Source: RGIG5327 sp045612485
GTDB taxonomy: Bacteria > Verrucomicrobiota > Lentisphaeria > Victivallales > UBA1829
NCBI GenBank assembly: GCA_045612485.1
Contig: JAZKZE010000082.1
Location: forward strand, 1-28,041
Direction: 5' to 3'
DNA: 28,041 bases
The notes beneath the pieces are model-generated. The model saw nothing but the letters and a program-made list of their open reading frames with translations. It did no database searches and was not told the origin of the DNA. Below, piece by piece: positions 1-8,805 of this stretch. The translations under genes and the position numbers were made by a program. Each line of letters opens with the position of its first letter. Within the stretch, counting starts at the first letter, position 1.

Positions 1-207
1 GCGCCTGCGTTCATTCGGGCAAAAAACGCCCTCATTCACTCGCGGCTTAGTGCTCGCTGCTGGCTCATACGCTCACAATTCCTTGTGAGCGTCCGCAAGG
101 CGATTGCCCTGCGGTTCATTCGCACATCCACTGCGCGCTCGGCGGCAACCGCCTCGCCTGGCAACCGGACATTTCTCTTTTTTCCATGATTTTATGGGAC
201 AGCTGTG
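1..207 (-). repeat. Partial copy 1 of a MITE-like repeat, cut by the window edge
   Basis: The reverse complement of this stretch aligns without gaps to 12087-12293, with 8 differences that I count by eye in 207 bases. Its terminal repeat reads CACAGCTGTCCCATAA on the minus strand (192-207). The remainder of the element lies to the left of the window. It carries the same paired hairpins as copy 2, for example the ACGCTCACAA stem with GGAA loop. The sequence is clearly richer in G and C than the AT-rich DNA at 208-320. No transposase is encoded in it. Confidence 0.85.
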
Positions 208-247
208 ATATTTTTTTATCCTTTTTATCTATTGCCGTCTTATATTC

Positions 248-275
248 TTGCATTTTCATAAAAAAACTGTATATT
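248..275 (+). promoter_or_regulatory. Candidate sigma-70 promoter of the MFS gene
   Basis: TTGCAT (248-253), a 16-base spacer and TATATT (270-275) lie about 45 bases upstream of the MFS start, in AT-rich DNA just outside the repeat end. The same pair of hexamers with the same spacing occurs upstream of argD, which adds some support. Nothing else in 208-321 stands out. Confidence 0.4.
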
Positions 276-321
276 TATAGACCTTTTTTATTAAATAACT
301 AAAATCAGAAAGATATGGAAA

Positions 322-1593
322 ATGTCCGGAAAAAAATTACACTTCGGCAGATATGATTATGCAAGTTTTGCCGCCTTCACTATGTATTCAGTCTGTTCTC
401 TTGCCATTCCCCTTATGATCGTAAGTATGGGGAAAGATCTTCATTTCCCGCTGGATCAGGGGGGAATGGGATATGGCGGATTACTGCATATCGTCCGCAG
501 TTTCTTTATGCTTCTTGCATTGCTGATCTGTGGTTTCGTTGCCGCAAAAATGGGGAAAAGGATCCTTTCCGGTTCAAGTCTTCTGCTTTTCGGACTGGGG
601 ATGCTGGGGTGTGCGTTTACCACACAATACTGGATGCTTATGCCCTGTCTTATTCTTGCCGGGATCGGAGAGGGAACGTGTGAAGGGATCCTTACCCCGG
701 TGGTTCAGGATCTGCATCCGGAAGAACCGGAACGGTATGTAAATATCAGTCACGCCTTCTGGTCGGTGGGAATTTTTCTTGCCGTACTGCTTGCCGGAGG
801 TTTGATCGCTCTCGGCGTACACTGGCGGCAGGTGATGGCTGTGATCGGTATCCTTACCTTTTTTGCTTCACTGCTCTTTCTCTGGAAGGAAAATCCCCGG
901 AAACGGTATCCGGAAGTTGTTGAGGCTGTGGATTATAAAGAATTGTGGGAAAGAAGCAAAGAAATTTTCAAACAGAAACGTTTCTGGATCTGCTCTGCTG
1001 CCATGTTCTTCGGTGCCGGGGCGGAATTCGGACTTACTTTCTGGTCGGCGGCATTTATTGAACTCACCTTTAAAACCAGCGTTTTTGTTGCCGGACTGGG
1101 GACTGCCTGTATTGCTGTGGGGATGTTTATCGGAAGAACCACTTTCGGTTATATCGCCAAACCCCGTAATCTGCGTTATATCCTTATGGCAGCCTCCCTT
1201 TCCACCATTCCTCTTACCCTCATTCTTGCTTTTCTTGCTCCTGGAGTTCTGCCGCAGAGTGTTCTTTTCATTGTCTTATTTGCTACGCTTTTCCTCTGCG
1301 GTATCGGGATCGCCCCCTACTGGCCCACCACACAGGTGTACGGAGTAAGCAATCTTCCCAAGTGTGATTCCACACTTCTTTATGTATATTATTCTGCTCT
1401 GGGAATCCCCGGATGCGGATTTTTTACCTGGCTTATGGGATTTGCCGGAGATCATTTCGGACTGCGGGGAACCATTCTTGTTGTGCCTGTCTGTCTGCTT
1501 ATTTTTGCCGGTATTACCTATTATGAATGTTGGATCAGAGCAGGCCGGGAGAAAAAACAGAAGAAAACTGATACGGCAGATAGAATGTTATAA
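322..1593 (+). CDS. Major facilitator superfamily transporter
   Basis: The 423-residue product has the length and the regular alternation of hydrophobic segments of a 12-helix MFS permease in the inner membrane. A long charged loop near residues 195-225 (KENPRKRYPEVVEAVDYKELWERSKEIFKQKR) splits two six-helix halves. The segment after helix 2 (CGFVAAKMGKRILSG) resembles the MFS loop 2-3 motif, and its counterpart in the second half is GRTTFGYIAKPRN. The substrate is not evident; a sugar or other small solute exporter or importer would fit, since the convergent neighbour is a sugar transporter component. The start at 322 is the first in-frame ATG, but its ribosome-binding site is weak. The gene stands alone, with its own promoter candidate and a terminator right after the stop. 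Confidence 0.85.
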   Translation: MSGKKLHFGRYDYASFAAFTMYSVCSLAIPLMIVSMGKDLHFPLDQGGMGYGGLLHIVRSFFMLLALLICGFVAAKMGKRILSGSSLLLFGLGMLGCAFTTQYWMLMPCLILAGIGEGTCEGILTPVVQDLHPEEPERYVNISHAFWSVGIFLAVLLAGGLIALGVHWRQVMAVIGILTFFASLLFLWKENPRKRYPEVVEAVDYKELWERSKEIFKQKRFWICSAAMFFGAGAEFGLTFWSAAFIELTFKTSVFVAGLGTACIAVGMFIGRTTFGYIAKPRNLRYILMAASLSTIPLTLILAFLAPGVLPQSVLFIVLFATLFLCGIGIAPYWPTTQVYGVSNLPKCDSTLLYVYYSALGIPGCGFFTWLMGFAGDHFGLRGTILVVPVCLLIFAGITYYECWIRAGREKKQKKTDTADRML

Positions 1594-1629
1594 AAAAACG
1601 GACTTGACCATTCCGGCAAGTCCGTTTTT
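1592..1629. terminator. Bidirectional terminator between convergent genes
   Basis: CGGACTTG (1599-1606) pairs with CAAGTCCG (1617-1624) around a 10-base loop. A run of seven A precedes the stem and five T follow it, so the hairpin can stop transcription from both the MFS gene on plus and the permease fusion on minus. Confidence 0.9.
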
Positions 1630-1656
1630 CTGTATACTGACCATTTGAGTACAGTG

Positions 1657-4224
1657 TTACTTTCCGGTTGTTTTGAACTCCATTCTGGAAAGACGTTTCA
1701 GGTTCTGTACGGTAAAGAGAATGGTCATCGTACCAAGCACCCATGCCATGGCAATGGCACTGCCGAAACGCAAATTGGTATAGGCTTCTTTAAAGATATG
1801 CAGTTCGGCTACTTCCGTATTGGCACGTCCGAAGGTCATAATAAGGATCATTCCCCCGGACTGGGAGGCGGAGATGAATGCGCCCACAAAGTTGATGATG
1901 ATCAATGCTTTCAGCGTGGGGAGCGTTACATGCCAGATCTTCTGGAAGAAGTTTGCCCCGTCGATTTCAGCGGCTTCATAAGTATCATCCGGAACTCCCT
2001 TGAGTGCGGCAAGATAGATCAGACACCCGGGGCCGGCATGAGCCCAGATCGTGGGGATCACGCAGGCAAACATTGCCCATTTTGCATCTTCCAGCCAGGC
2101 GATGGGTTCAAAGAGGATCCCCACAAGTCCCAGAATGTTGGCGATCACCTGATTGAGAATACCTGAAGAGCCGCTCTGATAGAACAATCTCCACATGAAG
2201 ATCACAACCAGTCCGCTCATAACTGCCGGCAGATAAAATACGGTACGGTAGAAGATCTTTCCGCAGGAAACCTCCTGAAGAAGAATGGCAAGAACAATGG
2301 GGGCAAGGAAGCCCAATGTAAGCAGATAGGACATATACCGGAATGTGTTCCAGATCGCCGCCCACCATTCATCACTGAAAAGAACACCGGCAAGGTTGGA
2401 AAGCCCGACCCATTCGCTGTTGCCTACCACCCTGTATTCCTGGAACAGAATCTGGGAACCGGAGTACATGGGGTAATAGACCCAGAGAAGAATACTTGCC
2501 AATGCAGGGATCATAATGAGATAACCCAGCCAGTTTTTCTTGAACTCCCATCCCTTTTTCTTTCCTGAATAGGTGTCTTTCGGAGAAAATACCTGCCAGA
2601 TATTGTAAAGAACGAAACAGAAAAGTGCAAGGATACACACGGCAACAATGGAGGTTACTGTAAGCTGTTTTTTGCGAACATCCGGAGGAATGTTTCCAAT
2701 CATACGGAAGTTGGTGCGGTCTTCTGCCGCCTTCAGAAGTTTCTGGAGGATCTCAAGTCTTTTTTCCCGGATTTCCGGAGCATCCCCCAGAGGAAGTTTC
2801 CCTTCACGGGCAAGCTGACGGGCTTCATCCAGAGGTTTGGTCATGTAGAGATAAACCAGCTGGCAGTTTCTTCCGTAAGGTTCGGGCTTTCCATAATAAA
2901 CAGAGTCTTTGTAGGCCTGTTCCCAACCTTTCGGGAAGAATTTCAGATATTCTTCATAACCGTATTTCCGCAGATATTCCGGACTGATCTGACGGCCCAG
3001 CCCCTGCTGGACCATGGCATCGGTATAAAGTTTTTTGGCTTCGTCAGAGTTATAGAAACTGATATATTTCCATGCCGCATCCCGGATCTCTTCTGCGGAA
3101 ACAAGTTCCCCGTCAGAGTTTTTTCTGGGGGCAATGCCGGAAAAGATTCCTTCCACGGAAGCATTTACTTCTGTGGCATGGGTTCCCGCAGGTCCCACCG
3201 GGAAGGTTGTGATCCCTACCAGTGCCGGGTCAACATCCCCGCCCATGGATTCTGTACGCAGATAGTTGGAGTACATTCCTACTTTCCCCGCCTGAAGTGC
3301 CAGAGTCACACTGCGTTTATCCGCATTGGCAGTGGTGTAACCATGCTGAACAACTCCATCTGCATCCACCCAGCGTTCTGTAATAAGTTTCAGATAAAAA
3401 TCCAATGCCACAGCGGCTTCTTTGCTGCCGAATGCGGCACGCCATTTGCCGTCTTTATCCTGAACTACCGCTTCGCCGCCTGCTCCCCAGAGATAAGGGA
3501 GAAAGTCCCATGCACCCTGATCACCGGCATAAACGTTCATTCCGTAACGGTCACGGGCAGGGTCGGCAAGAATACGGGCATAATTCAGAAACTCCTCCCA
3601 GGTTTTCGGCGGTTTTTCCGGATCAAGTCCCACATCCTGGAAAAGATCCTTTCTCCAGAAAAGGGCTCTGGTGGAGACATAATGATTCAAGCCCCAGATA
3701 TGCAGACCTTTTTTGAATTTGCCCATGCCGGGACCTTCCCGGTAGAGAACGGGACGAACTGCGGGCGGAAGTGTAGCAAGATATTTTTCAATGGAACCAT
3801 ATTTTGCCTTTACATAATCATCCAGAGGATACATGAAGTTCTGCTGGATATAGGTATCGGACATACGGAAGTTCAGAGGAAGGATATCGGGGGCGGCTCC
3901 TCCTGCAATGGCAAGCATGAGTTTGGATTCCCAGCCGATATTGGCAATGGAGATACCGCTGAATTTGGTAAGTTCGATCTCAGGGTATCTGCGGAGAAAT
4001 TCATTCTGTAAAATAATGGCTACTTTTGTTGCCGGAGTCGTATTTTTCGGGTCGGGCATACTTGTGATACGAAGCGGAATCTTTTTCAGCTTCTTTTTTG
4101 CTGTATCTACAGTCCTCTTCTTATCCTTTTCCGCCCCTTCTGTTGCTGCCGGCAACAGGGAGGTGAAACACAATACAGTTAAAAGCAGCACGAATGTAAA
4201 ACGATTTCTCCGTTCTTTTATCAT
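1657..4224 (-). CDS. Fused ABC sugar solute-binding protein and MalF-type permease
   Basis: This 855-residue protein joins two parts of a carbohydrate (CUT1-type) ABC importer. Residues 1-27 are a signal or membrane anchor. Residues 50-500 resemble an SBP_bac_1 extracellular binding protein (PDILPLNFRMSD near 112-123, PKTWEEFLNYARILADP near 206-222). A hydrophobic helix at 521-543 precedes a MalF-like permease with about six helices from 565 to the end. The EAA loop is present at 750-770 (EAAEIDGANFFQKIWHVTLP), which contacts the ATPase. AAGGA sits seven bases before the ATG. No ATPase or MalG-type second permease is adjacent, and the gene is closed by a terminator, so partners must be elsewhere. 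Sugar specificity cannot be read. The reading frame is continuous, so the fusion is not a frameshift artefact within this sequence. Confidence 0.9.
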   Translation of the reverse strand: MIKERRNRFTFVLLLTVLCFTSLLPAATEGAEKDKKRTVDTAKKKLKKIPLRITSMPDPKNTTPATKVAIILQNEFLRRYPEIELTKFSGISIANIGWESKLMLAIAGGAAPDILPLNFRMSDTYIQQNFMYPLDDYVKAKYGSIEKYLATLPPAVRPVLYREGPGMGKFKKGLHIWGLNHYVSTRALFWRKDLFQDVGLDPEKPPKTWEEFLNYARILADPARDRYGMNVYAGDQGAWDFLPYLWGAGGEAVVQDKDGKWRAAFGSKEAAVALDFYLKLITERWVDADGVVQHGYTTANADKRSVTLALQAGKVGMYSNYLRTESMGGDVDPALVGITTFPVGPAGTHATEVNASVEGIFSGIAPRKNSDGELVSAEEIRDAAWKYISFYNSDEAKKLYTDAMVQQGLGRQISPEYLRKYGYEEYLKFFPKGWEQAYKDSVYYGKPEPYGRNCQLVYLYMTKPLDEARQLAREGKLPLGDAPEIREKRLEILQKLLKAAEDRTNFRMIGNIPPDVRKKQLTVTSIVAVCILALFCFVLYNIWQVFSPKDTYSGKKKGWEFKKNWLGYLIMIPALASILLWVYYPMYSGSQILFQEYRVVGNSEWVGLSNLAGVLFSDEWWAAIWNTFRYMSYLLTLGFLAPIVLAILLQEVSCGKIFYRTVFYLPAVMSGLVVIFMWRLFYQSGSSGILNQVIANILGLVGILFEPIAWLEDAKWAMFACVIPTIWAHAGPGCLIYLAALKGVPDDTYEAAEIDGANFFQKIWHVTLPTLKALIIINFVGAFISASQSGGMILIMTFGRANTEVAELHIFKEAYTNLRFGSAIAMAWVLGTMTILFTVQNLKRLSRMEFKTTGK

Positions 4225-4289
4225 AGTTGATCCTTCTCTTTAGTTATTGAGAAACAATAATTTCGGATATATTACAAATAATTAATATT

Positions 4290-4317
4290 ATTATAACACA
4301 CTCCCGGCGTATTTCAA
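4290..4317 (-). promoter_or_regulatory. Sigma-70 promoter of the binding-protein/permease fusion
   Basis: On the minus strand TTGAAA (4312-4317), 16 bases and TATAAT (4290-4295) lie about 65 bases upstream of the start codon. Both hexamers are close to consensus. Confidence 0.65.
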
Positions 4318-4339
4318 GGGCTTTTCTGAAAATAACCCT

Positions 4340-5386
4340 TTAAAAGATCAAACAGAGGGATCCCGGACAGGTTTGTACGGTTTTCAAAGCTCCCACTTCC
4401 ATTTTTTCTGCATCATAGGGGAAAAACACCGTCTGATGGGTAAATTCATGGCATACACCGATCATTTTACCTCCGGGAAGAAAATTCATGTCCCGGGGAC
4501 TGGAGCCGCAGGAGGGAATGATCTCCCGCAAAACAGGTGTATGATCTTCTTTTACCTCAAAACAGGCAAAGGATTCATGGCCTCTGTTGGTGGCTACAAG
4601 CAGTTTTTCATCCGGGGAAAAACGGATGGCAGATGCTTTACTGAACCGTTTGAAGTCAGAAGGAATGGTACTTATATTGGCTGTACGCACAAGCGTACCG
4701 TCTTTATAGATCAGGGTGGAAAGGGTATTGCCCAGTTCATTGAGAAGATAGGCATGGATGCCGTCTTTGGCAAAAACAAGATGTCTGGGGCCTTCTCCGG
4801 GAGTTTCTTTATACTCAAAGGAAGGAGTGCTGTCAATACCTTTGCCGGGAGTATAGGAATAGAGAAAAACACTGTCTGTGCCAAGGTCCACCACGCAGAG
4901 ATACTTTCCATCGGGTGTAAATACTGTGCAATGGGCGTGAGCGTGTTCCTGTCTCGGTTTGGCTGGCCCAAGTATCCCTTTGTCTTCAATGACTCTTCCT
5001 TCCCCTTCAAAAATGCTGTCTTTCAACTTGAATTCTGTGCATGTGCCTGTCACATAGTTCGCACAATAAAGAAACTCGTCATCCGGGGAGGTGGTAAGAT
5101 GGCAGGATGAGATCCCTTTTGTAGCGGCTTTTGCCAGAAATCTCAAAACTTTTCCCTCTTCCTCCACGGCAAAGACTGCGGCATAACCGTTTCTGTCTTT
5201 TTCCGCTCCCACCACATAGAAAAATCTTCTGTCACGGGAAAATGCCATATAGGAAGGTCTTTCCATGGGAATAAAGGAGACCATTACAGGAAAATCGTCT
5301 GCCTCCATATTTTCAGAAGAGAAGATCTGGATACCGCCGCCCTCTTCCAGGATCGCGTTTGCTGCACAGTAGAAATATTTTTCCAT
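4340..5386 (-). CDS. Lactonase-family seven-bladed beta-propeller protein (6-phosphogluconolactonase-like)
   Basis: The 348-residue protein has the repeated blade pattern of the YbhE/COG2706 lactonase family: SSCHLTTSPDDEFLYCANY, HAHCTVFTPDGKYLCVVDLGTD, GPRHLVFAKDGIHAYLLNEL, AIRFSPDEKLLVATNRGHES and SPRDMNFLPGG. In that family the propeller hydrolyses sugar lactones such as 6-phosphogluconolactone. No signal peptide is seen, so it is probably cytoplasmic. I start at 5386 (MEKYFY) because AAGGAG lies just upstream; a longer in-frame opening to 5440 would overlap the preceding gene. It begins 16 bases after the stop of the sugar-binding protein and is probably cotranscribed. The true lactone substrate is open, as many members act on other compounds. 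Confidence 0.8.
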   Translation of the reverse strand: MEKYFYCAANAILEEGGGIQIFSSENMEADDFPVMVSFIPMERPSYMAFSRDRRFFYVVGAEKDRNGYAAVFAVEEEGKVLRFLAKAATKGISSCHLTTSPDDEFLYCANYVTGTCTEFKLKDSIFEGEGRVIEDKGILGPAKPRQEHAHAHCTVFTPDGKYLCVVDLGTDSVFLYSYTPGKGIDSTPSFEYKETPGEGPRHLVFAKDGIHAYLLNELGNTLSTLIYKDGTLVRTANISTIPSDFKRFSKASAIRFSPDEKLLVATNRGHESFACFEVKEDHTPVLREIIPSCGSSPRDMNFLPGGKMIGVCHEFTHQTVFFPYDAEKMEVGALKTVQTCPGSLCLIF

Positions 5387-5402
5387 AATCAAAATCTCCT
5401 TA

Positions 5403-6374
5403 TCAGTAAATGGATGCGGGGAAATAATACCGGGAAGCATTTTCTTTCAGTACGATACGGGAGGGAATGATGATCTCTTTCTTTCCTTCCTGAGTCTTAC
5501 CGCCGTTCCGCAAGCCTGTGAGTGCCGCCTCAATACCGGTGGAGATCATTGCCGGAGAATAGGTAACTGTAGCTTTAACAAGAGGATCATTATCCATGAT
5601 CATTTTTACCGTACCTTTTGCTCCGCCTCCGCCCACAAAGAACTTCACATCTCTTCTCTTTGATTCTTTATAGGCTTTCAATGCTCCGGTAAGTACATCG
5701 TCATCCCCCGCCCAGACAGCATCGATCTGCGGATGTTTCTGCAAATAGTTTTCCATAAGGAGCAAACCTTTTTCCGTATTCCAGTGGGCAGGCTGGGAAT
5801 CCATGATCTTTATACCGGGGAATTTTTCAGCAATGACCTTTTTGAAAGTTCCGGCTCTGTCTGTATTGATGGGACACTGCGTCCCTTCCATGACAACGAT
5901 CTTTCCTTTGCCGTTCAGAAGTTTGCCTACAGCTTCCGCAGCAGCCGCTCCGAAACTTTTATTATCACCATTGACAAATACATCCTGGATATTTTTATCC
6001 AGAGGATTGGAGACGATGACCAGATATACCCCCTGTTTTTTGGCTCTTTCACATACTGCCGTAAGGGGACCGGGTTCCTGACTCATCACCACAAGAGCTT
6101 TCACATTCCGGGCAAGCATATTTTCGATCCGGTCAACCTGATCGGCGGAATTTTCCCCGGAGGCAATAAGGATCTCTATATCTTTATTTTTTTCTTCCAA
6201 TTCTTTTTTACTTTTTTCCGCGTTCCAGACTACTCCGCCAGCCCAGCCGTGGGTCGCCGCAGGGATACATACACCTATTTTCATCTTTTTGCTGTTGGCA
6301 TCGGAACAGGAGGAAAGAAACAGTGTGCCGGATATAAAGAGCAGACCGGCAATAAAGGAAAAGATTGTCTTCAT
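5403..6374 (-). CDS. Periplasmic sugar-binding lipoprotein (Peripla_BP_4 / RbsB-XylF type)
   Basis: The 323-residue product starts with a lipoprotein signal ending in LSSC, with Cys23 as the likely lipidated residue. The mature part has the type I periplasmic-binding fold pattern: KIGVCIPAATHGWAGGVVWNAE, SADQVDRIENMLARNVKALVVMSQEP, VFVNGDNKSFGAAAAEAVGKLLNGKGKIVVMEG, DAVWAGDDDVLTGALKAY. Such proteins bind ribose, xylose, galactose or related sugars for ABC importers, or act as ligand sensors. No cognate RbsA or RbsC gene lies nearby; the only downstream partner is a lactonase. The start is preceded by GGGGAAC. The coding region begins only 21 bases after the U-run of the argF terminator. Confidence 0.85.
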   Translation of the reverse strand: MKTIFSFIAGLLFISGTLFLSSCSDANSKKMKIGVCIPAATHGWAGGVVWNAEKSKKELEEKNKDIEILIASGENSADQVDRIENMLARNVKALVVMSQEPGPLTAVCERAKKQGVYLVIVSNPLDKNIQDVFVNGDNKSFGAAAAEAVGKLLNGKGKIVVMEGTQCPINTDRAGTFKKVIAEKFPGIKIMDSQPAHWNTEKGLLLMENYLQKHPQIDAVWAGDDDVLTGALKAYKESKRRDVKFFVGGGGAKGTVKMIMDNDPLVKATVTYSPAMISTGIEAALTGLRNGGKTQEGKKEIIIPSRIVLKENASRYYFPASIY

Positions 6375-6395
6375 TTTACAGTTCCCCGTGTGGAT

Positions 6396-6425
6396 AAAAA
6401 AAATCCGGCAGAACGTTCTGCCGGA
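6396..6425 (-). terminator. Terminator of the argD-argF operon
   Basis: TCCGGCAGA (6404-6412) pairs with TCTGCCGGA (6417-6425) around an ACGT loop. On the minus strand the hairpin is followed by eight T (complement of 6396-6403), a textbook intrinsic terminator nine bases after the argF stop. Confidence 0.9.
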
Positions 6426-6434
6426 AAAAGGTTT

Positions 6435-7343
6435 TTACTTGATAAGCAGACTCATGATCGCCTTTTGTACATGCAGACGGTTTTCCGCCTGATCGAATAC
6501 GATGGAGGCGGGTGAATCCATCACATCATCTGTGATCTCGTCGCCTCTGTGTGCAGGCAGACAATGCAGTACCTTCACATCCTTCTTGCCCATTTTCAGG
6601 GTATCCATGTTGAGCTGGTAGGGCTTGAGGATCCGCATACGCTCGGCAGATTCCTTTTCAAAACCCATGCTTACCCATACATCGGTATAAACAAAGTCGG
6701 CACCGTCCATGGCTTCTTTGAGAGAAGTTGTCCAGGAGGCGGAACCGGGACCGATTTCCAGATCCATGAGATCTTTTCTGGGGGCATATTCTTCCGGGGA
6801 GGCAATGGTCATGGTGACGCCGGAAAGTTTGCTTGCCAGCATAAGGGAGTTTGCCATATTGCTTGCGCCGTCACCGATATATGCCATTTTCACTTTGGAA
6901 AGGTCACCGGCATATTCATACATGGTGAAAATATCTGTCAAAGCCTGGCAGGGATGGTAATCATCGGTCAGGGCGTTGATGACCGGGATCTTGGCATTGG
7001 CGGCAAGACCTTCCACATCACTCTGTTTGAAGGTACGGATGACGATAGCGGAAAGGTAGCGTTCCAGTACATGGGCTGTATCCGGAATACTTTCGCCTCT
7101 GCCCATCTGGGTCATGCCCTGATCCAGGATCACTGCATGACCGCCCAGTTCCGTTATACCCACTTCAAAAGATACTCTTGTACGGGTGGAGGATTTTGCG
7201 AAGATGACGCCCACGCTTTTCCCTTCCAGGGGACGGGGCTGATTGGCTTTGCCTCTTCCTTTTTTCAGACTTGCGGAAAGATCAAAGATGGTGGAAATAT
7301 CCTCAGTATTGAGGTCCAGACAGGAAAGCAGATCTTTGTTCAT
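6435..7343 (-). CDS. argF: Ornithine carbamoyltransferase
   Basis: This cytoplasmic enzyme condenses carbamoyl phosphate and ornithine to citrulline in arginine synthesis. The 302-residue length is normal. The carbamoyl-phosphate motif SSTRTR is at 51-56, HPCQAL at 130-135, the ornithine motif DVWVSMG at 221-227 and HCLPAHRGDE with the catalytic Cys at 260-269. The DxWxSMG and HCLP motifs separate it from aspartate carbamoyltransferase. I start at MNKDLL (7343) because it matches the family's N terminus; an in-frame extension to 7415 would run into argD. It follows argD by 31 bases on the same strand and is closed by a strong terminator. No other arginine gene is in the window. Confidence 0.95.
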   Translation of the reverse strand: MNKDLLSCLDLNTEDISTIFDLSASLKKGRGKANQPRPLEGKSVGVIFAKSSTRTRVSFEVGITELGGHAVILDQGMTQMGRGESIPDTAHVLERYLSAIVIRTFKQSDVEGLAANAKIPVINALTDDYHPCQALTDIFTMYEYAGDLSKVKMAYIGDGASNMANSLMLASKLSGVTMTIASPEEYAPRKDLMDLEIGPGSASWTTSLKEAMDGADFVYTDVWVSMGFEKESAERMRILKPYQLNMDTLKMGKKDVKVLHCLPAHRGDEITDDVMDSPASIVFDQAENRLHVQKAIMSLLIK

Positions 7344-7374
7344 TTTTTTACTTTCTTTTTTGTATGTTATCTGT

Positions 7375-8580
7375 TTATTTGTTTTTTGCGGCGTCTTCGG
7401 CAAAGACCTCTTCAATAAGTTCTATTGCTCTTTCGCAATCTGCCATACTTACATTGAGAGGCGGTACAAGCCGCAGTACATTTTCCCCGGCAGACAAAGC
7501 AAGCATCCCTTTTTCCCGCAAGGCGGCGCAATAAGGTGTGGCGGGACCGGTAAGGACAGCTCCAACCATCAATCCTTTACCTCTTACGGATTGGATCTGC
7601 GGGTATTTTTCTTTCATGGTATTGAGTTTATCCATAAGGAATTTGGAAGTAACTTTCACATTTTCCAGAATATTCTCTCTGTCGTATGTATCAATGACCG
7701 CACAGGCGGCGGCACAGGCAAGAGCAGTACCGCCAAAGGTGCTGGCATGAGTTCCCGGAGTAAGAATATGGGAATATTTCTGTGATGCAAGGACAGCACC
7801 GATGGGGAATCCATTGCCCAGAGCTTTTGCCATGGAGAGGGCATCAGGCATTACACCATAGTTCTGCCATGCAAAGAATGTTCCGGTTCTTCCCATACCG
7901 CACTGGACTTCATCAAAGAGAAGGAGCATATCATTTTCGTTGCAAAGTTCACGTACTTTTCTGATGAATTCCGGATCTGCGGGAATGATCCCGCCTTCGC
8001 CCTGTACCGGCTCCATAAGGACAGCGGCAGTTTTGTCGCTGACAAGAGCTTTTACAGATTCAAAATCATTGAAAGTGGCAAATTTGAATCCGGGCATATC
8101 AGGAGCAAATCCTTTTCTGTATTTGCTTCTGCCGGTAGCGGCGAGAGTGGCAAGGGTTCGCCCGTGGAAGGAATCATTCATGGCAATGATTTCAAATCTG
8201 CCTTTTTCAGAACCCGCTTTACGGGCAAGTTTGATCAAACCTTCATTTGCTTCTGCACCGCTGTTGCAGAAAAAGCATGTGCCGTCAAAGCCGTGTTCAA
8301 TAAGTTTCTGTGCAAGACGGGGTTGTACTTCATTCATGTATAGATTGGATACATGAACCAGTTTTTCCGCCTGTTCCCTGATGGCGGCTGTTACGGCAGG
8401 ATGACAATGCCCCAGACTGCATACGGCGATCCCTGCGGCAAAATCCAGATAGTCATTGCCTGCGGAATCATACACATGGGATCCCTGTCCCCTGACAAAG
8501 ACGATATCCGCTTTGGGATAGGTCTGCATTACATACCTGTCATAAAGACTGCTTGTTTTTTCATAAACGGGATCACTCAT
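7375..8580 (-). CDS. argD: Acetylornithine aminotransferase
   Basis: A class III, PLP-dependent aminotransferase of 401 residues that makes N-acetylornithine in arginine synthesis. Key parts are NSGAEANEGLIKLARK (106-121), SFHGRT (137-142), the cofactor aspartate in FDEVQCGMGRTG (222-233) and the Schiff-base lysine in SMAKALGNGFPIGA (249-262, Lys252). CAGGAG precedes the chosen ATG at 8580 by eight bases; the in-frame opening extends to 8619 but has no better start. It is the first gene of an argD-argF operon, divergent from ftsW. Related aminotransferases (succinylornithine, GABA) share the fold, but adjacency to argF decides for ArgD. Confidence 0.93.
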   Translation of the reverse strand: MSDPVYEKTSSLYDRYVMQTYPKADIVFVRGQGSHVYDSAGNDYLDFAAGIAVCSLGHCHPAVTAAIREQAEKLVHVSNLYMNEVQPRLAQKLIEHGFDGTCFFCNSGAEANEGLIKLARKAGSEKGRFEIIAMNDSFHGRTLATLAATGRSKYRKGFAPDMPGFKFATFNDFESVKALVSDKTAAVLMEPVQGEGGIIPADPEFIRKVRELCNENDMLLLFDEVQCGMGRTGTFFAWQNYGVMPDALSMAKALGNGFPIGAVLASQKYSHILTPGTHASTFGGTALACAAACAVIDTYDRENILENVKVTSKFLMDKLNTMKEKYPQIQSVRGKGLMVGAVLTGPATPYCAALREKGMLALSAGENVLRLVPPLNVSMADCERAIELIEEVFAEDAAKNK

Positions 8581-8641
8581 AATCCACTCCTGTAAGATGA
8601 TTATTTTTTTATGGTGCAAAATAATTGCCCCAGTTTCTATA

Positions 8642-8661
8642 TTCTTTAATATATTAAAGAA
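8642..8661. promoter_or_regulatory. Perfect 20-bp palindrome, candidate argD operator
   Basis: TTCTTTAATATATTAAAGAA is a perfect dyad located where the argD transcript should begin, immediately downstream of the candidate -10 box. The size and AT-rich centre recall arginine operators, but the TGAAT half-site of classical ARG boxes is absent, so the regulator is unknown. Confidence 0.45.
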
Positions 8662-8667
8662 AAAGGT

Positions 8668-8695
8668 AATATATCATAAGAAAGTGGAAATGCAA
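8668..8695 (-). promoter_or_regulatory. Candidate sigma-70 promoter of argD-argF
   Basis: On the minus strand TTGCAT (8690-8695), 16 bases and TATATT (8668-8673) occur about 90 bases upstream of argD. The layout matches the promoter candidate before the MFS gene, and it places the start of transcription at the edge of the 20-bp palindrome. Confidence 0.5.
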
Positions 8696-8805
8696 ATAAA
8701 ATAACTTAAAAAGAGTGAAAAAGATCCTGAAGATAAAAAAAATGAAAAAAATTATTTTCAGGGGATGAAATTTTTAAAAATGATAGTATTATATGTTACC
8801 TTTCT

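Noticed and set aside
4312..4345. Terminator after the lactonase gene (AAGGG ... CCCTT)
   Set aside because: The stem is five bases with a loose interior, and the minus strand lacks a U-run after it.
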